From: Synechococcus sp. MEDNS5
GTDB lineage: Bacteria > Cyanobacteriota > Cyanobacteriia > PCC-6307 > Cyanobiaceae
Assembly: GCF_014279875.1 (NCBI RefSeq)
Contig: NZ_CP047952.1
Coordinates: forward strand, 1,612,001 to 1,676,000
Direction: 5' to 3'
Length of the DNA: 64,000 nt
Under the pieces are notes generated by a model, which was not told the origin of the DNA, did not search any database, and worked only from the letters and a program-made list of their open reading frames with translations. Shown here piece by piece: positions 29,158 to 38,189 of the stretch (the first letter of the stretch is position 1; each line of letters begins with the position of its first letter). Made by a program: the position numbers and the translations under genes.

Positions 29158-30029
29158 CCGGACTGCTGCATGGGAGCTGTCATTGTCGCCCGTCGTCGTT
29201 CCAAGAGGAGAGGAACGGCGGCAGCTGCCACATTCAGAGATTCCACCTTCCGTCCGTGAGGGAGGGTCACTCCGTGGCTGCAGCAAGCCAGCAGCCGAGG
29301 ATGCAAACCGGCCCCCTCGTTACCAAGCACCAGCACGGTGGGGCGACACCAGTCCAATTGCCAATACGGCTGCACCTGGAGACCTGTCGCAGCATCAGGA
29401 ACGAGGGTTGCCACCACCTGCAGTCCTCTGGCTCTGGCGTCCTTGAGGACGGTGGCCAATTGTTCAACCCCCAGGGCGTCCGTGGGACCGAAACGGCGGT
29501 ACGGCAACGCAAGGATCGCGCCAGCAGCAGACCGCACCACCTTCGAGCCCAGTGGATCAGCCCCGGCCCCCATCCAGACCTGCTCGACATCGGCTGCCAA
29601 CGCAGTTCGCAGCAGGGATCCCACATTGCCGGGATCCTGGAGACGATCAAGAGCAAGAACGAAGTTTGGATGGGGCTCTGGGGAGGGCAAACGCTTGAGC
29701 GGCCACAGGCAGGCCACCCCATCGGGGTGCACGGTGGATAACGCAGCGTCGAGCGCTTCTGAACTGATCAATTGCAACTGAACCGGCCCAGGCAACGCTG
29801 CAAGCAGAGCCCGGTGGCGCTGAAACCACAGCGGCGTGGCCAAAACCTGCAGAGGATCGATCCAAGCTTGGGCATGAACAAGAAGTTCTTGCACCTGGTG
29901 CGTTCCCTCGAGCAAAAGGCACTGCTCATTCTCCCGGCCGGCTTTGCTTTGCAAAGACCGAATCCGTTTAATCAGGGGATTGCGCCGACTCGAAATCGGT
30001 TCACCCTCAGCCCCTGAAATCGCCGACAC
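29154..30029 (-). CDS. SpoU/TrmH-family RNA 2'-O-methyltransferase
   Basis: A 291-residue SPOUT methyltransferase that likely methylates a ribose in rRNA or tRNA; the exact target is not readable. The N-terminal RNA-binding part (RRNPLIKRIRSLQSKAGR, LLLEGTHQVQELL) and the C-terminal trefoil knot (LALDRLQDPGNVGSLLRTA, VLVLGNEGAGL, LPHGRKVESLNVAAAA) are complete. Situated between the 82-residue gene and lpdA. Confidence 0.92.
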   Translation of the reverse strand: MSAISGAEGEPISSRRNPLIKRIRSLQSKAGRENEQCLLLEGTHQVQELLVHAQAWIDPLQVLATPLWFQRHRALLAALPGPVQLQLISSEALDAALSTVHPDGVACLWPLKRLPSPEPHPNFVLALDRLQDPGNVGSLLRTALAADVEQVWMGAGADPLGSKVVRSAAGAILALPYRRFGPTDALGVEQLATVLKDARARGLQVVATLVPDAATGLQVQPYWQLDWCRPTVLVLGNEGAGLHPRLLACCSHGVTLPHGRKVESLNVAAAAVPLLLERRRATMTAPMQQSG

Positions 30030-30030
30030 G

Positions 30031-30279
30031 TCAGAACGTGGTGTGCTTCCGCACCTTCATTCCTTCGTGAATGGACAGATCCGAGCCATCGATATCCAGA
30101 CCATTCACCGCAGCGATCTCACCTTTGAGCCCCTCGGCAGCAAGATTCTCGACCATTTTCTTGATCACCTGATCTTCAACCGTTGATTGATCCACGGAAT
30201 CCGGTGTCAAAAATTCGAGAAATTTGCCGACTTTCGACGCAACCACCTCGGAAGAGTTGGAAATCTTCAGCACGATCAT
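30031..30279 (-). CDS. Conserved hypothetical protein (82 aa)
   Basis: A soluble 82-residue protein with alternating strand and helix character (MIVLKISNSSEVVASKVGKF) and a Val-rich end. No known domain is recognised. Its position two bases before the RNA methyltransferase gene points to co-transcription in the run to trpC. Confidence 0.7.
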   Translation of the reverse strand: MIVLKISNSSEVVASKVGKFLEFLTPDSVDQSTVEDQVIKKMVENLAAEGLKGEIAAVNGLDIDGSDLSIHEGMKVRKHTTF

Positions 30280-30315
30280 GGTCAGCGGTTAGAAGCTCTA
30301 GCCCCAACAACATAA

Positions 30316-30399
30316 TGCGGATGGGGAGACTTGAACTCCCACGACATTGCTGCCACTAGTACCTGAAACTAGCGCGTCTACCAATTCCGCCACATCCGC
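30316..30399 (-). tRNA. tRNA-Leu (CAG)
   Basis: A class II tRNA of 84 bases with acceptor GCGGATG/CATCCGC, a CTAGT/ACTAG anticodon stem and loop TTCAGGT (anticodon CAG), a long variable arm, and a T-loop GTTCAAGT. The CCA end is not encoded. Confidence 0.95.
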
Positions 30400-30545
30400 T
30401 GGCGTGTGTCGCGTAGGCGACCAAGAGACCATAGGTCATCGAAGGGCCGCCTCCCCAGGAGCTGTCAAGCCAGTTTGAGCGCCGGCCGTCTAGACGGTCT
30501 CAAGCGATCTCGTCAAGATGGGCGCACATCTGGTGAAAGCGAGGA

Positions 30546-31844
30546 ATGACAACCGCGGCGCCTCCGTCTCAGGACATTCTCAAGCCGCATCTCGCTATCG
30601 ATGGGGGGCACAAGCTTCAGGGAGAGCTAAGGGTCAGCGGAGCCAAGAATTCGGCCCTGGTGCTAATGACAGCCTCCCTGCTCACCTCCGAGCGTCTCAC
30701 GCTTCACAACGTGCCACCCCTCACCGACATCGACGGGATGGAAAGCATCCTCGTGTCCCTTGGAGTGAAGGTTCATCGCCGCTCAGAAACTGTTGAGCTG
30801 GAGGCTTCGAATCTCACCAGCGCTGAACCTCCCTACGAACTGGTGAATGGTCTGCGGGCCAGCTTTTTTGCGATCGGATCCATTCTCGCCAGGATGGGTT
30901 ACGCCAAAGTGCCCCTTCCTGGTGGGTGCCGCATCGGCGCACGGCCGGTGGTTGAGCACATCCGGGGCCTGAAAGCCCTGGGAGCGTCCGTCGCCGTGGA
31001 GCACGGGGTCGTGACAGCGGCAGTCCCGGGGGAGAGCAAGCGACTGAAAGGTGCGTCCATCGTGTTGGACTGCCCGAGCGTGGGCGCCACGGAAACGATC
31101 CTGATGGCCGCAACCGTGGCAGAAGGCACCAGCGTGATTGAAAACGCTGCTCAGGAGCCCGAGGTTCAGGATCTCGCCAACCTTCTCAATGCCATGGGGG
31201 CACGCATCACCGGAGCTGGTGGCCCCACGATCACGATCCAAGGAGTGGAGAGATTGCATGGTTGTGACTACTCCGTGATTCCGGATCGCATCGAAGCTGG
31301 AACCTTTCTGCTCGCAGCGGCGATCACCCGTTCACCCCTGCGGGTTGCACCGGTCATTCCCGAACATCTGAACGCGGTGCTGCAGAAACTGCGCGACTGC
31401 GGCTGCACGCTCGAGATTGACGGGGAAGGCATCACGATCACCCCTGGAGAGATCAAGGGCGTCGACATCACCACTCAGCCATTTCCTGGCTTCCCCACCG
31501 ATCTGCAAGCTCCTTTCATGGCTCTGCTGACTACAGCCAATGGAACCAGCGTGATTACAGAGAAGATCTACGAAAACAGGATGCAACACGTTGCTGAGCT
31601 GCAGAGGATGGGTGCAGCCATCCGCATCCAGGGGAACACGGCTGTTGTTGAGGGTGTTTCAAGCCTGAGTGCTGCCCCAGTGAACGGCACGGATTTGAGG
31701 GCTGCAGCCGCCATGGTTCTTGCCGGCCTCGTGGCCCGTGGGAGCAGTCAGGTGTGTGGTCTTAACCATCTCGACCGGGGCTATGCCGGCATTGAAGCCA
31801 AGCTGCGTGCCTGTGGTGCGGTGCTTGAACGGCATCTCCCCTGA
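30546..31844 (+). CDS. murA: UDP-N-acetylglucosamine 1-carboxyvinyltransferase
   Basis: Transfers enolpyruvate from PEP to UDP-GlcNAc, the first committed step of peptidoglycan synthesis; target of fosfomycin. The 432-residue protein has the inside-out barrel repeats, with KNSALVLMTASLL near the N-terminus and the fosfomycin-sensitive Cys at about residue 128 in LPGGCRIGARPVVEHI. The end shows LNHLDRGYAGIEAKLRACGA. Other cell-wall genes (ddl, ftsQ, ftsZ, dgcN/dgcA) lie within the next 15 kb. Confidence 0.97.
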   Translation: MTTAAPPSQDILKPHLAIDGGHKLQGELRVSGAKNSALVLMTASLLTSERLTLHNVPPLTDIDGMESILVSLGVKVHRRSETVELEASNLTSAEPPYELVNGLRASFFAIGSILARMGYAKVPLPGGCRIGARPVVEHIRGLKALGASVAVEHGVVTAAVPGESKRLKGASIVLDCPSVGATETILMAATVAEGTSVIENAAQEPEVQDLANLLNAMGARITGAGGPTITIQGVERLHGCDYSVIPDRIEAGTFLLAAAITRSPLRVAPVIPEHLNAVLQKLRDCGCTLEIDGEGITITPGEIKGVDITTQPFPGFPTDLQAPFMALLTTANGTSVITEKIYENRMQHVAELQRMGAAIRIQGNTAVVEGVSSLSAAPVNGTDLRAAAAMVLAGLVARGSSQVCGLNHLDRGYAGIEAKLRACGAVLERHLP

Positions 31845-31881
31845 TCAGGAGCACGGGTTGGTCGCTTAATGTCGAAGACGG

Positions 31882-31963
31882 GGGAGCGTGCCGGAATTGG
31901 TAGACGGACTCGACTCAAAATCGAGCGCCTTCGGGCATGTGGGTTCAAGTCCCACCGCTCCTA
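31882..31963 (+). tRNA. tRNA-Leu (CAA)
   Basis: A class II tRNA of 82 bases with acceptor GGGAGCG/CGCTCCT, anticodon stem CTCGA/TCGAG with loop CTCAAAA (anticodon CAA), a long variable arm and T-loop TTCAAGT. The CCA end is not encoded. Confidence 0.95.
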
Positions 31964-32044
31964 CTTCACCACCAGCGGATCGCACCGGACACTGAGAGAC
32001 TGATTTTTCAATCTCCCCCTACGAAGTACAGATCGCACAGCGTC

Positions 32045-33265
32045 ATGGTGGAGCCCAAAGCTGATTTGATGTCCTCAGCGGTGATGGGCACCTACAACCG
32101 CTTCCCTCTGTCCCTTGTGAAGGGTCGTGGCTGCTGGGTATGGGACGACCAGAACCGACGGCACCTCGACGCCGTTGCTGGGATCGCCACCTGCACACTC
32201 GGGCACAGCGATCGGGTCCTGCGGCGCGCCCTTTCCCGCCAGCTGAGGACGCTTCAGCACGTTTCCAACCTCTACAAAATTCCTGAACAGGAACAACTGG
32301 CGCAGTGGCTGGTGGCCAACAGCTGCGCTGACAGCGTGTTCTTCTGCAATTCAGGAGCGGAAGCCAACGAAGCAGCGATCAAACTGGCGCGAAAGCACGG
32401 CCACATGCGCCGCGGTATCGAGCGGCCAGTGATCATCACAGCCGCTGCCAGTTTTCATGGCCGGACGTTGGCTGCGGTAAGTGCAACCGGTCAACCGCGT
32501 TACCACCAAGGATTCGAGCCCATGGTGGAAGGATTCGCATTCTTCCCCTACAACGACGGCGACGCCTTCGAGCAGCTGCTGATGCAGCTGGAGCAGAACG
32601 GCCCCAGGGTGGCTGCTGTTCTGATCGAACCGCTTCAGGGCGAAGGCGGTGTGAACCCTGGCGATCCCGCTGTGATGCAGCGCATCCGCAAGCTCTGCAG
32701 CGAGCGCGACATTCTGCTGATCTTTGATGAGGTGCAGGTGGGAATGGGCCGCACGGGCACGCTCTGGGGTTATCAACAACTCGGGGTCACACCGGATGCC
32801 CTCACCCTGGCCAAAGGCCTCGGAGGAGGGCACGTGATCGGTGCCCTGCTGGTGAGTAAGCACGCTGACGTGTTCGAACCCGGTGATCACGCCAGCACCT
32901 TCGGCGGCAATCCCTTCGCCTGCCGTGCGGGTCTCACCGTGGCCAGCGAAATTCTGCGTCGCGATCTGCTGAAGAACGTCCAGGCTCGGGGAGCGCAACT
33001 GCATCAAGGACTGAACCACCTGGTGGAGCGTTATCCCGACCACTTAGCGGGGAGTCGCGGCTGGGGATTGCTACAGGGTCTGGTTCTCCGGGACACCTGC
33101 CAATTTTCAGCCGCCGATGTGGTGAAGGCCGCTCTTGAAGAGCAGCTGCTGCTGGTGCCTGCAGGCGCTGCGGTGGTGCGCATGGTGCCTCCCCTGGTGA
33201 TCGGGCCCAGGGAAATCCAGACCTTGCTCACCCGACTGGATCGCGCTCTCCAGCAGCTGATGTGA
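32045..33265 (+). CDS. argD: Acetylornithine aminotransferase
   Basis: A PLP-dependent class III aminotransferase that makes N-acetylornithine in arginine synthesis. The 406-residue protein carries NSGAEANEAAIKLARK, SFHGRTLAAVSATGQ, the cofactor Asp in LIFDEVQVGMGRTG and the PLP lysine in TLAKGLGGGHVIGA. The ATG at 32045 is preferred, since an earlier in-frame start lies in tRNA-Leu. A second ATG eight codons later is possible. The stop overlaps folC by four bases. Confidence 0.93.
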   Translation: MVEPKADLMSSAVMGTYNRFPLSLVKGRGCWVWDDQNRRHLDAVAGIATCTLGHSDRVLRRALSRQLRTLQHVSNLYKIPEQEQLAQWLVANSCADSVFFCNSGAEANEAAIKLARKHGHMRRGIERPVIITAAASFHGRTLAAVSATGQPRYHQGFEPMVEGFAFFPYNDGDAFEQLLMQLEQNGPRVAAVLIEPLQGEGGVNPGDPAVMQRIRKLCSERDILLIFDEVQVGMGRTGTLWGYQQLGVTPDALTLAKGLGGGHVIGALLVSKHADVFEPGDHASTFGGNPFACRAGLTVASEILRRDLLKNVQARGAQLHQGLNHLVERYPDHLAGSRGWGLLQGLVLRDTCQFSAADVVKAALEEQLLLVPAGAAVVRMVPPLVIGPREIQTLLTRLDRALQQLM

Positions 33266-34506
33266 ATCCACTCCACCCTGGGGCCGGAAGAGATGATCTG
33301 AGTGATCTGCTGCCGCGCTTCGATCTCAGGGGGATGGACCTCTCCCTCGAACGCATGCAGGAGGCCCTGAGGGAACTGCAGCATCCGGCTGCTGAAATCC
33401 CCGCGGTTCAGGTGGTGGGGACCAATGGCAAGGGGTCCATCGCCTGCTTCCTTCACCATGCACTGATGGCCGCCGGGCTGCGCTCAGGCCTCACCATCTC
33501 GCCCCACCTGCTGAGCTGGTGCGAGCGCATCCGCGTGAACGAGCGACTGATCACCATCGAGAAGCTTCGCTGCCTGCTCCAGACCTTGCAGCCGGTGGTG
33601 ACCACCTGCCGGCTCACCCCATTTGAACAACTGATCTGTGCTGCCATGGTGCATTTCGAGGCCGAGCGCCCCGACTGGTTAGTTCTGGAGGCCGGTTTGG
33701 GAGGCCGGCTGGACGCCACCACAGCCCATCCCCATCGCCGCCTGATCGCGGTGGGCTCCATCGGCCTGGACCACAGGGAACATCTCGGGGCCACCCTCGA
33801 GGAGATCGCAGCTGAGAAAGCCGCGGCCATCCCACCAGGAAGCCACGTGGTGAGTGCGGCGCAGCTCCCGGAGGTGCAGCGGGTGCTGGAGCACAGTGCT
33901 GCAGCGATGCACGCCAGCCTTCGCTGGGTGGAACCGCTCGCCAATGATTGGACGCTGGGCCTGCCTGGAGGTCTGCAGCGAAGCAATGCAGCTGTGGCCT
34001 GGGCTGCCCTGGAATGGATCGGCCGCGACATCAACACGCAGATCACAGTCGATGCCATCCGCAAGGGATTTGCTGCGGCCCGCTGGCCAGGCCGGCTGCA
34101 GTGGATGCAGTGGCATGGTCGACCGGTGCGCGTTGATGGAGCCCACAACCCGCCAGCTGCGGCTGCCTTGGCCAACGAGCGTTGCCGCTGGCTAGCTGCC
34201 GATCAAGCGCAGATCTGGGTGCTGGCGATCCAGGCACACAAGCAGGCCCCGGAGATGCTGAAGCACCTGCTGCAGCCCAACGATCTGGCCTGGATCGTTC
34301 CCGTTCCAGAGCACCGCAGCTGGAGCTTGGAGCAGCTGCAGCTTGACGCTCCGGAGCTTGCCCACCAGCTCAGGGGCGCCGCAGATGCAACTGGGGCGCT
34401 CACCCAGCTCGAGCACGACGGGTGGCCGCAGGTGGCCCCTGTTGTGGCCGGTTCTTTGTATCTGATCGGTCATCTGCTGGAGACGCATCAATTGCAGGCA
34501 GAGTGA
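33262..34506 (+). CDS. folC: Folylpolyglutamate synthase / dihydrofolate synthase
   Basis: Adds glutamate to dihydropteroate and folates. The 414-residue Mur-ligase-like protein has the P-loop VVGTNGKGSIACFL, ISPHLLSWCERIRVN, LEAGLGGRLDATT and VDGAHNPPAAAAL. The GTG start overlaps the argD stop (GTGA), which fits translational coupling. It ends five bases before the pentapeptide-repeat gene. Confidence 0.95.
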   Translation: MNPLHPGAGRDDLSDLLPRFDLRGMDLSLERMQEALRELQHPAAEIPAVQVVGTNGKGSIACFLHHALMAAGLRSGLTISPHLLSWCERIRVNERLITIEKLRCLLQTLQPVVTTCRLTPFEQLICAAMVHFEAERPDWLVLEAGLGGRLDATTAHPHRRLIAVGSIGLDHREHLGATLEEIAAEKAAAIPPGSHVVSAAQLPEVQRVLEHSAAAMHASLRWVEPLANDWTLGLPGGLQRSNAAVAWAALEWIGRDINTQITVDAIRKGFAAARWPGRLQWMQWHGRPVRVDGAHNPPAAAALANERCRWLAADQAQIWVLAIQAHKQAPEMLKHLLQPNDLAWIVPVPEHRSWSLEQLQLDAPELAHQLRGAADATGALTQLEHDGWPQVAPVVAGSLYLIGHLLETHQLQAE

Positions 34507-34510
34507 ACTG

Positions 34511-35053
34511 ATGCTGTGCTCGTCGTTCATGCCTCCGCTGCTGAAACTCATCACCGCCATCACCCTGGTGATCGGCGTCCTGTGCGACCCCGTCATGGCG
34601 CTCGACACCTCAGCCGGGGTTGGCCTGCAGGACAGAGCTTTGTTTCAGGAACGGGTGGATTACACCTTGACCAATCAAAACGGCGTTGATTTTCATGATC
34701 AGGTCCTCAGCAACACCTCCTTTGCTGGCGCGGCGGGCAAGGGCGCTGATTTCAGCGGAGCCAATCTGCAAGGGGCGATCTTCACGCAGGGTGCGTTTGC
34801 CGATGCCAACTTCCATGGCGCCGACCTCAGTGATGCCCTGATGGATCGTGCGGATTTCACAGGAACGGATCTGCGGGATGCCGTCTTGATCGGCGTGATC
34901 GCATCCGGAAGCAGCTTTGCCGGGGCTCAGGTAGATGGCGCCGATTTCAGCGATGCCCTGCTGGACCGGGATGACCAGCGAAGGCTCTGCCAAGAGGCCG
35001 AGGGGATCAACCCCACCACCGGTGTGCTGACCCGCGAAAGCCTCAGCTGCTGA
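34511..35053 (+). CDS. Exported pentapeptide-repeat protein
   Basis: A 180-residue protein with an N-terminal signal segment (about residues 8-31, ending VMALDT) followed by A(D/N)LxX pentapeptide repeats from about residue 60 (GADFSGANLQGAIFTQGAFAD, then FHGADLSDALMDRADFTGTD). Such right-handed quadrilateral helices are common in the cyanobacterial thylakoid lumen and periplasm. The C-terminus has two cysteines (LCQEAEGIN and the final SC). Exact function unknown. Its end overlaps the convergent oxidoreductase by 11 bases. Confidence 0.85.
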   Translation: MLCSSFMPPLLKLITAITLVIGVLCDPVMALDTSAGVGLQDRALFQERVDYTLTNQNGVDFHDQVLSNTSFAGAAGKGADFSGANLQGAIFTQGAFADANFHGADLSDALMDRADFTGTDLRDAVLIGVIASGSSFAGAQVDGADFSDALLDRDDQRRLCQEAEGINPTTGVLTRESLSC

Positions 35054-36374
35054 ATCCGCCAAGCTTCCCAGGATTCAGCAGACCCGCTGGATCCAAACGC
35101 TGCTTGGCGGCCACCTGATCGCCATCCACGACGCCAAGCCCTCCGCCCTCAACGGTGAGCACGTGAGGATTAAAGATCAGAGCCCCGAGGTCGCGGCAGT
35201 GCTGCATCAAACGCTCCAGCTCGTCAGCCCCGCGCCAGCGCACGAGCGGCAGAGCCGCAAGCCGCTGAACACCCTGCTGTCGCACGGCTTCCAGATGAAT
35301 AAGCACATCCCCTCCCCAGGTCTGCTTCAGCGCTTGCAGGCAGTCCAATTCAGGTTGCGGAAGCAGCATCTGCAGGTAGGTCCAGTCAGGTTCGCTCTGG
35401 CGCATGTGCAGGGTGGTGTGATTCCAGGTCAGTTCCCGCAGGCCATGGCCGGCATGGTGCATCTCCGCACCGAGATGCACCACGGCCGCACCGCAGTCGG
35501 CCGCCAACCGCTCCACCGTGCTGACCGCATCGGGGGCCGCCAGCAAGAGGACACGGTCCGCCTTTGTGTTCGGGAAGTCCCAGGCCGGCAACTGAGCCAC
35601 CACTTCAGCCTCCAGAACGGTGCAGAGATGGAGGTTCAAAGCCGATCCGCAGCAGTGTCGCGCCAGCTCAACAGCGGATGGCCAATCAACGCAGTCGATC
35701 ACCACTTCCTGCCACTCCACCGTTGGCGCGGTGGCGAGCGTCAATGCGGTGATGATCCCGTTGGTGCCGTAGGCATGATTCAACGCCTCCGCATCGGAGG
35801 CGTCCAACTGGAGCCGCTTTGGCTCCGGCTCCATCGTCACCACCTCAAGACCGAGTAAGTGGCCCGGATCGCGCAGAAAGCCCCAGCGCACCGAACCGAT
35901 GCCACCGGAGCCACCGGCAATGAAGCCACCGATCGTGGCGCTGCGCCAGGTACTGGGCAGCAGGCGCAGCTGACGACCGTGCCCACGCAGGGTCTGATCG
36001 AGATCCTTCAGGATGCAGCCGCATTCCACAGTGACGACACCAGTAGTCGCCTCGATCCTGCGGACGGCACGCAGGCGTCCCATCAGCATCACCACCCCTC
36101 CCTCGAGGGGGACGCTCTGTCCGTAGTTGCCGGTCCCGGCGCCCCTCAGGGTGAGGGCAATGCCATGACGGCAACAGGCCGCAGCCACACCCACCACGGC
36201 ATCCACCGTTTCGGGGCGCACCACCAGCGCCGCCCGGCAGGACGCCAGGCGCTCCTGCAACACCGGTGAGTAGTCGTAGGCATCTCTGGAATAACGATCC
36301 AGATCCTCTGGACGTTCCAGCAGGGTGAGGCCTGGCACCGCCGCCAGTTCCGCACGCAACATCTCAGGAACCAT
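35043..36374 (-). CDS. FAD-binding oxidoreductase (GlcD/LDH type)
   Basis: A 443-residue flavoprotein of the VAO/PCMH-fold family that includes glycolate oxidase subunit GlcD and D-lactate dehydrogenases. Visible are the FAD-binding ALTLRGAGTGNYGQSVP, VTVECGCILKDLD and FIAGGSGGIGSVRWGFL. The C-terminal FAD-oxidase cap ends in RLDPAGLLNPGKLGG. The substrate is not determined. I chose the ATG at 36374; a GTG at 36383 adds three residues. It follows the amidohydrolase on the same strand. Confidence 0.88.
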   Translation of the reverse strand: MVPEMLRAELAAVPGLTLLERPEDLDRYSRDAYDYSPVLQERLASCRAALVVRPETVDAVVGVAAACCRHGIALTLRGAGTGNYGQSVPLEGGVVMLMGRLRAVRRIEATTGVVTVECGCILKDLDQTLRGHGRQLRLLPSTWRSATIGGFIAGGSGGIGSVRWGFLRDPGHLLGLEVVTMEPEPKRLQLDASDAEALNHAYGTNGIITALTLATAPTVEWQEVVIDCVDWPSAVELARHCCGSALNLHLCTVLEAEVVAQLPAWDFPNTKADRVLLLAAPDAVSTVERLAADCGAAVVHLGAEMHHAGHGLRELTWNHTTLHMRQSEPDWTYLQMLLPQPELDCLQALKQTWGGDVLIHLEAVRQQGVQRLAALPLVRWRGADELERLMQHCRDLGALIFNPHVLTVEGGGLGVVDGDQVAAKQRLDPAGLLNPGKLGGFSS

Positions 36375-36401
36375 GAACGTCACGATCAGAGGAACGACCT
36401 T

Positions 36402-37631
36402 TCAATCCTGAACCCAGACGCCACCCGCCAGCACCTTGCGCTGGGGAGGAGCCGAGAGCAGTTCGGGCCAGCCGCCAGTGGGCATATGGATCAGATCCGC
36501 AGGAGCACCGGGGCGCAGAACTCCATCCCAAGCAAGGCCCAGCAAACGGGCGGCGTCCGTGCTGAATGGAGCAATCCCCTCCTGATCCCAGGGAGCCAGT
36601 TGAGCAAGGGGAACACTCATGGCCATCAAGGCCAGAGGGTCCAGGTTCCCGCCTGGAAACCAGGGATCCTGCACATTGTCTCCCCCCACAGCCACACACA
36701 CTCCGCGATCACGCAGCTGGCGGATCGGAGCGAGGGGTCGTTGCACCGGTGTGGTCTGCCCTCGACGCCCAAGCAGCCATCCATTGGTGAGAGGCAGGGC
36801 CACCACCTGCAGCTGATGCTCCGCCATCCGCTCCCCCAGACGCCGAAGCGAGCCTGGATTCAGCAGCGAAAGGCTGCTGGCATGGCTGCAGGTGATTGGC
36901 ACCGACACGTCCATCGTGCTGAGAACCCGCAGCAGTTGCCGAACCCCGGCTGCTGGATGCTCCGACGCCTCATCGATGTGCAGATCAACCGGGCACCCAA
37001 AGCGCTCCGCCAGCGCCAGGAGACGTCGCAGCGCTTGGCGAGGGCCCCTGCCCCGACAAGGAGGTTCGATCACACCACCGATCACCCCCTCGGCCGCTGC
37101 GACCTGAGAGGCCAGCTGCTCTCCCTCCGGGGTGGACCAATGGGCGATGGGCACGAGCGCCACCAGCTGGAGCTCGATGCGCTCCTTCCAGTGCTGACGT
37201 CTCTCCGTCAACACCTCCCAGCTGCAGGCGGCCCCTGGTCCCAGGCTGTCGATGTGCGTGCGAATGGCCCGAAGGCCATGGCCCCAGGCCAGCCCCAGAG
37301 CTCGCTCACTGCGTTCGTGAACCCGATCAGCGGTTCGGGTGCGATGTTCGCGCATGTTGGCCTCCATCGCACCGGCGTAGGTCCCTGAACCATTGGGGTA
37401 ATCGGTCCAGGAGAAGGCTTTATCGAGATGGGCATGGGGCTCGACCAACCGGGGGAGCACCAGTCCCTGCCCGTCAGCAACAGGCAAGACGGACGTGATC
37501 CTGCCGTCCATCCAACGCAGCTCCACCGAGAGCAGGCCATCTGCAGGCTGCTCTGGTGCCACTTCAGGAGACAAGTCAACAAGGCTGACCGGGCAGCGGC
37601 TGCGCAGCGATCCAGCGTCTTGCGGCCTCAT
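36402..37631 (-). CDS. Cytosine deaminase-like amidohydrolase
   Basis: A 409-residue metal-dependent amidohydrolase resembling the cytosine/isoguanine deaminase group. Metal and catalytic residues are visible: HAHLDKAFSW, RTHIDSLGP, CPVDLHIDEASEHPAAGV, ITCSHASSL and AVGGDNVQDPWFPGGN. Without a purine or pyrimidine operon nearby the substrate is open. It overlaps the DUF4359 gene by four bases and is followed by the FAD oxidoreductase, so the three are likely one transcript. Confidence 0.88.
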   Translation of the reverse strand: MRPQDAGSLRSRCPVSLVDLSPEVAPEQPADGLLSVELRWMDGRITSVLPVADGQGLVLPRLVEPHAHLDKAFSWTDYPNGSGTYAGAMEANMREHRTRTADRVHERSERALGLAWGHGLRAIRTHIDSLGPGAACSWEVLTERRQHWKERIELQLVALVPIAHWSTPEGEQLASQVAAAEGVIGGVIEPPCRGRGPRQALRRLLALAERFGCPVDLHIDEASEHPAAGVRQLLRVLSTMDVSVPITCSHASSLSLLNPGSLRRLGERMAEHQLQVVALPLTNGWLLGRRGQTTPVQRPLAPIRQLRDRGVCVAVGGDNVQDPWFPGGNLDPLALMAMSVPLAQLAPWDQEGIAPFSTDAARLLGLAWDGVLRPGAPADLIHMPTGGWPELLSAPPQRKVLAGGVWVQD

Positions 37632-38011
37632 TCCAACTCTCCGGCATCGGACTGGGTCTTCAGGACCAAAAACCGACCCGCAACCCCCAGGGTCGTGACG
37701 GAGTAGCGAGGGAGACGCAAGGTGGGCAGCAGATCCTGTCCCCCCACAGTGGTCACATAGACGCTGGCAACGCCCAAATTCCAGCGCCGGGTGAACTGGG
37801 TGGCGAGCGACGCCAGCGTGGCCTCCTGGTCAGCGATCAACCGAGGGCAGTCCTTGATCCAGAGCTGCAGCACCAGGGGGAGCGTGCGCTGAGAGCAGAG
37901 CTCGTCGGTCGCCAGACCGACCAGTTGGCTCCCTGCATGGTCGCTGTAGTCCTCCTTGGTGGGATTGGTGACAGCCAATGCGGTGACGCTCCCCCCAAGC
38001 AAGAGGGCCAT
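37628..38011 (-). CDS. DUF4359-like membrane-anchored protein
   Basis: Resembles DUF4359, a cyanobacterial family of unknown function. A single hydrophobic segment at the start (MALLLGGSVTALAVT) precedes the conserved TNPTKEDYSDHAG and a soluble part with two cysteines. Start uncertain: the ATG at 38011 gives 127 residues, while an in-frame start at 38113 gives 161 but would run into tRNA-His on the opposite strand. Overlaps the amidohydrolase by four bases. Confidence 0.65.
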   Translation of the reverse strand: MALLLGGSVTALAVTNPTKEDYSDHAGSQLVGLATDELCSQRTLPLVLQLWIKDCPRLIADQEATLASLATQFTRRWNLGVASVYVTTVGGQDLLPTLRLPRYSVTTLGVAGRFLVLKTQSDAGELE

Positions 38012-38098
38012 GGCGATCGCTGTCGCCGGAGACCAGCGCCGATGGACGGGGGACGTAGGCAGGGCCTGGGGGGCGGATTGGTAGATTCTTACCGACGC

Positions 38099-38172
38099 GG
38101 CGGGCGTCGCCAAGTGGTTAAGGCAGCGGCTTGTGGCGCCGCTATTCGGGGGTTCGAATCCCCTCGCTCGCC
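38099..38172 (+). tRNA. tRNA-His (GTG)
   Basis: 74 bases including the encoded extra 5' G (base 38099, paired with C73) that marks tRNA-His. Acceptor GCGGGCG/CGCTCGC, anticodon stem GCGGC/GCCGC with loop TTGTGGC (anticodon GTG), T-loop TTCGAAT. Confidence 0.95.
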
Positions 38173-38189
38173 CTCACATTTTTCATGGG

